A stretch of 51,857 nucleotides of DNA from an uncultured Lachnospiraceae bacterium (lineage in GTDB: Bacteria; Bacillota; Clostridia; Lachnospirales; Lachnospiraceae). Location: positions 1 to 51,857 of the forward strand of contig CAJUGG010000008.1 of NCBI GenBank assembly GCA_910585995.1, written 5' to 3'. The notes below the pieces were generated by a model that was not told where the DNA came from, did no database searches, and saw only the letters and a list, made by a program, of their open reading frames with translations. Shown here piece by piece: positions 50,256 to 51,857 of this stretch (the first letter of the stretch is position 1; each line of letters opens with the position of its first letter). The position numbers and the translations under genes are program-made.

Positions 50256-51857
50256 TTGTTCGATGAGATCAAAGAGTCTTTTATAAATTTTATTACGTCC
50301 CGAATCTTTGTGCTGATGGTGGTCTTTTTGGCATTTTTCGGGCTTCTTCTGGGAAGAGTCTTTCTCCTGCAGATTATCAATGGAGAGAATTATGCAGAGA
50401 GCTTTACCATGAAGATCAAAAAAGAGATCAATATTGCCAGTACCAGAGGAAAGATCTTTGACCGCAACGGGGAGATCCTGGCAGATAATATTCTTTCTTA
50501 TTCTGTTACCATTGAAGACAATGGTACGTATCAAAGCAACCGGGAGAAACAGGCCGCGCTGAACCGGATTATCTTAAAAGTAATCGATATCGTAGAATCC
50601 CATGGAGATAAGATTATCAATGATTTTGGTATTATCTGTGAAAATGGCAGATATGTGTTTACGCAGGAGGGGACGGCACTTTTGCGATTTAAAGCAGATG
50701 TGTACGGACGCAGGACCATCGATGAATTAGAACCAAAAGAAGCGGCTGCCTCTGCGGAGCAGATGATGGACTATTTGTGCGGCTCTGACCGCTATTATAT
50801 CTCCAGAGACGCCTATACAAAAGAGCAAAGAGCTGCTTATCAGATCCCGGAAGAAGAGCTGTCGCTAGAAGAGAAGCTTAAGGTGGTCAATGTGCGCTAT
50901 GCTATGAGTCTCAATGGCTACAAGCGTTATGTCGTGACTACGATTGCTTCTGATATCAGCAATGAGACTATGGCAGAGATCCTGGAAAATACAGATGCTT
51001 TGCAAGGGGTGGAGATCGCGCAGAACAGCCTTCGGGTGTATCCGGATGCCAAATATTTTGCTTCCCTGATCGGCTATATCGGAAAGCCTTCCCAGGAGGA
51101 GCTAGACAGCCTTTTACTGGAAAATGAAGCTTATGAGATGAATGATATTGTGGGAAAAGCAGGCATTGAACAGTATATGGAGACAGAGCTTCAGGGGATC
51201 AAAGGCAATCGGGTGATCTATGTAAACAGTATGGGCAATATCTTAGAGGTGGAAAAGGAGACACAGCCGGAGTCCGGAAAGGATGTCTATCTGACCATTG
51301 ATAAAGACCTGCAGATGGCAGTTTATGATATCTTGGAGCAGCGCTTAGCCGGAATCCTCTTATCTAAGATCCGCAACATCAAGGAATATGTGCCAGGTCC
51401 TAACAGCGGGGCTGCGGATATTGTGATCCCGATCTACAGTGTCTATGATGCGCTGATCAAAAATCATGTGATCGATACGACGCATTTTACTGCTGAAGAT
51501 GCGACAGAACTGGAGGTCTCTGTGCAACAGAGGTTTGAGACGCGTCTTGCAGGCACCATAGAACAGATTATGTCAGAACTTCGTTCTGATCAGCCCAAAG
51601 CCTATGAGAATCTGACGATGGATATGAAAAATTATATGAGTTATATCGTATCCGACATTTTGATGGGAGACAGGCAGATCCTGGTCAAAGATTTGGTTGA
51701 CCGCTCCGATGCTACTTATATTGCATGGACGACAGATGAAGTGATCAGCTTAAAAGAATATCTGGAATACGCAGTCTCCATGAATTGGGTGGATGTATCC
51801 AGCTTAGAAGTGGAATCTTCTTATCTAAATTCTGAAGAAATCTATGAGATTTTAATG
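50256..51857 (+). CDS. mrdA: Penicillin-binding protein 2-type transpeptidase, cut by the window end
   Basis: The frame begins at TTG 50256 (AAGGAG upstream) and stays open to the last base, giving the first 534 residues. One membrane helix (about 17-38) is followed by the PBP dimerisation-domain motif STRGKIFDRNGEILADN, the NDIVGKAGIEQYMETELQG block and VYLTIDKDLQ. The usual next segment (a GAVV-type motif and the SxxK active site) is not reached; residues about 360-534 are an unusual insertion-like stretch. The position after mreD supports the elongation PBP assignment. Confidence 0.88.
   Translation, partial: MFDEIKESFINFITSRIFVLMVVFLAFFGLLLGRVFLLQIINGENYAESFTMKIKKEINIASTRGKIFDRNGEILADNILSYSVTIEDNGTYQSNREKQAALNRIILKVIDIVESHGDKIINDFGIICENGRYVFTQEGTALLRFKADVYGRRTIDELEPKEAAASAEQMMDYLCGSDRYYISRDAYTKEQRAAYQIPEEELSLEEKLKVVNVRYAMSLNGYKRYVVTTIASDISNETMAEILENTDALQGVEIAQNSLRVYPDAKYFASLIGYIGKPSQEELDSLLLENEAYEMNDIVGKAGIEQYMETELQGIKGNRVIYVNSMGNILEVEKETQPESGKDVYLTIDKDLQMAVYDILEQRLAGILLSKIRNIKEYVPGPNSGAADIVIPIYSVYDALIKNHVIDTTHFTAEDATELEVSVQQRFETRLAGTIEQIMSELRSDQPKAYENLTMDMKNYMSYIVSDILMGDRQILVKDLVDRSDATYIAWTTDEVISLKEYLEYAVSMNWVDVSSLEVESSYLNSEEIYEILM

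Overview
The window looks like a chromosome segment of a gut-type Lachnospiraceae (Clostridia, Firmicutes). This is inferred from family content and gene order: a mutS-mutL-miaA block, a radC-mreB-mreC-mreD-PBP2 block, strong AGGAGG-type ribosome binding sites, frequent 4-base gene overlaps, and BceRSAB-like and PtsG/antiterminator modules. No rRNA, tRNA, CRISPR array or insertion sequence could be recognised.

Region 1 (1-2000) is the AT-rich end of an integrated mobile element. It has the tail of a charged protein, two terminators and a large serine recombinase whose gene probably ends at the element boundary. Region 2 (2043-5471) holds a CatA-like acetyltransferase and then a tightly coupled pair: a RelA/SpoT-type nucleotidyltransferase protein and a DGQHR-domain (DndB/ParB-like) protein. 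This pair is the best candidate for an undescribed, possibly defensive, system. Region 3 (5490-7983) has a small Cys-motif protein, an orphan Hpt protein, a secreted Cys/His-rich repeat protein and rhamnulose-1-phosphate aldolase.

Region 4 (8115-13013) is a response regulator, intramembrane-sensing kinase, ABC ATPase and FtsX permease module of the peptide-antibiotic sensing and detoxification type. Region 5 (13032-20165) holds a hypothetical gene, an orphan response regulator, an sdpI/sdpR-like pair with a palindromic operator, an ECF S-component, a P1-family self-cleaving peptidase, and an NitT/TauT-type ABC permease/ATPase pair with no visible binding protein.

Region 6 (20294-27180) has a YbaK-type deacylase, an ABC exporter, an Ogt-type methyltransferase and a molybdate module. 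The module consists of a MobA-like/ModE-like fusion regulator followed by modA, modB and modC. A consensus promoter and an operator with the CGTTAT-N12-ATAACG layout of the E. coli ModE site lie before modA. Region 7 (27279-32563) is a PtsG-type transporter with an RNA antiterminator target, its PRD antiterminator, a radical SAM protein, and an HxlR regulator paired with a free-standing EIIA.

Region 8 (32622-35061) is nucleoside salvage (udp, cdd, deoB). Region 9 (35186-46743) is a long run of closely packed genes: mutS, mutL, miaA, a PLP lyase, a MATE exporter, two FAD proteins and a NADAR glycosidase. Region 10 (46776-51857) is a DUF4321-like protein, radC, mreB, mreC, mreD and the start of a PBP2-type gene cut by the window edge.

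A feature that cuts across the window is a family of very long hairpins placed just after stop codons at 13032, 14847 and 24008. The two full copies share a 133-base core with three compensated base-pair changes and have outer arms that differ between sites yet remain self-complementary. A separate long perfect inverted repeat follows modA.
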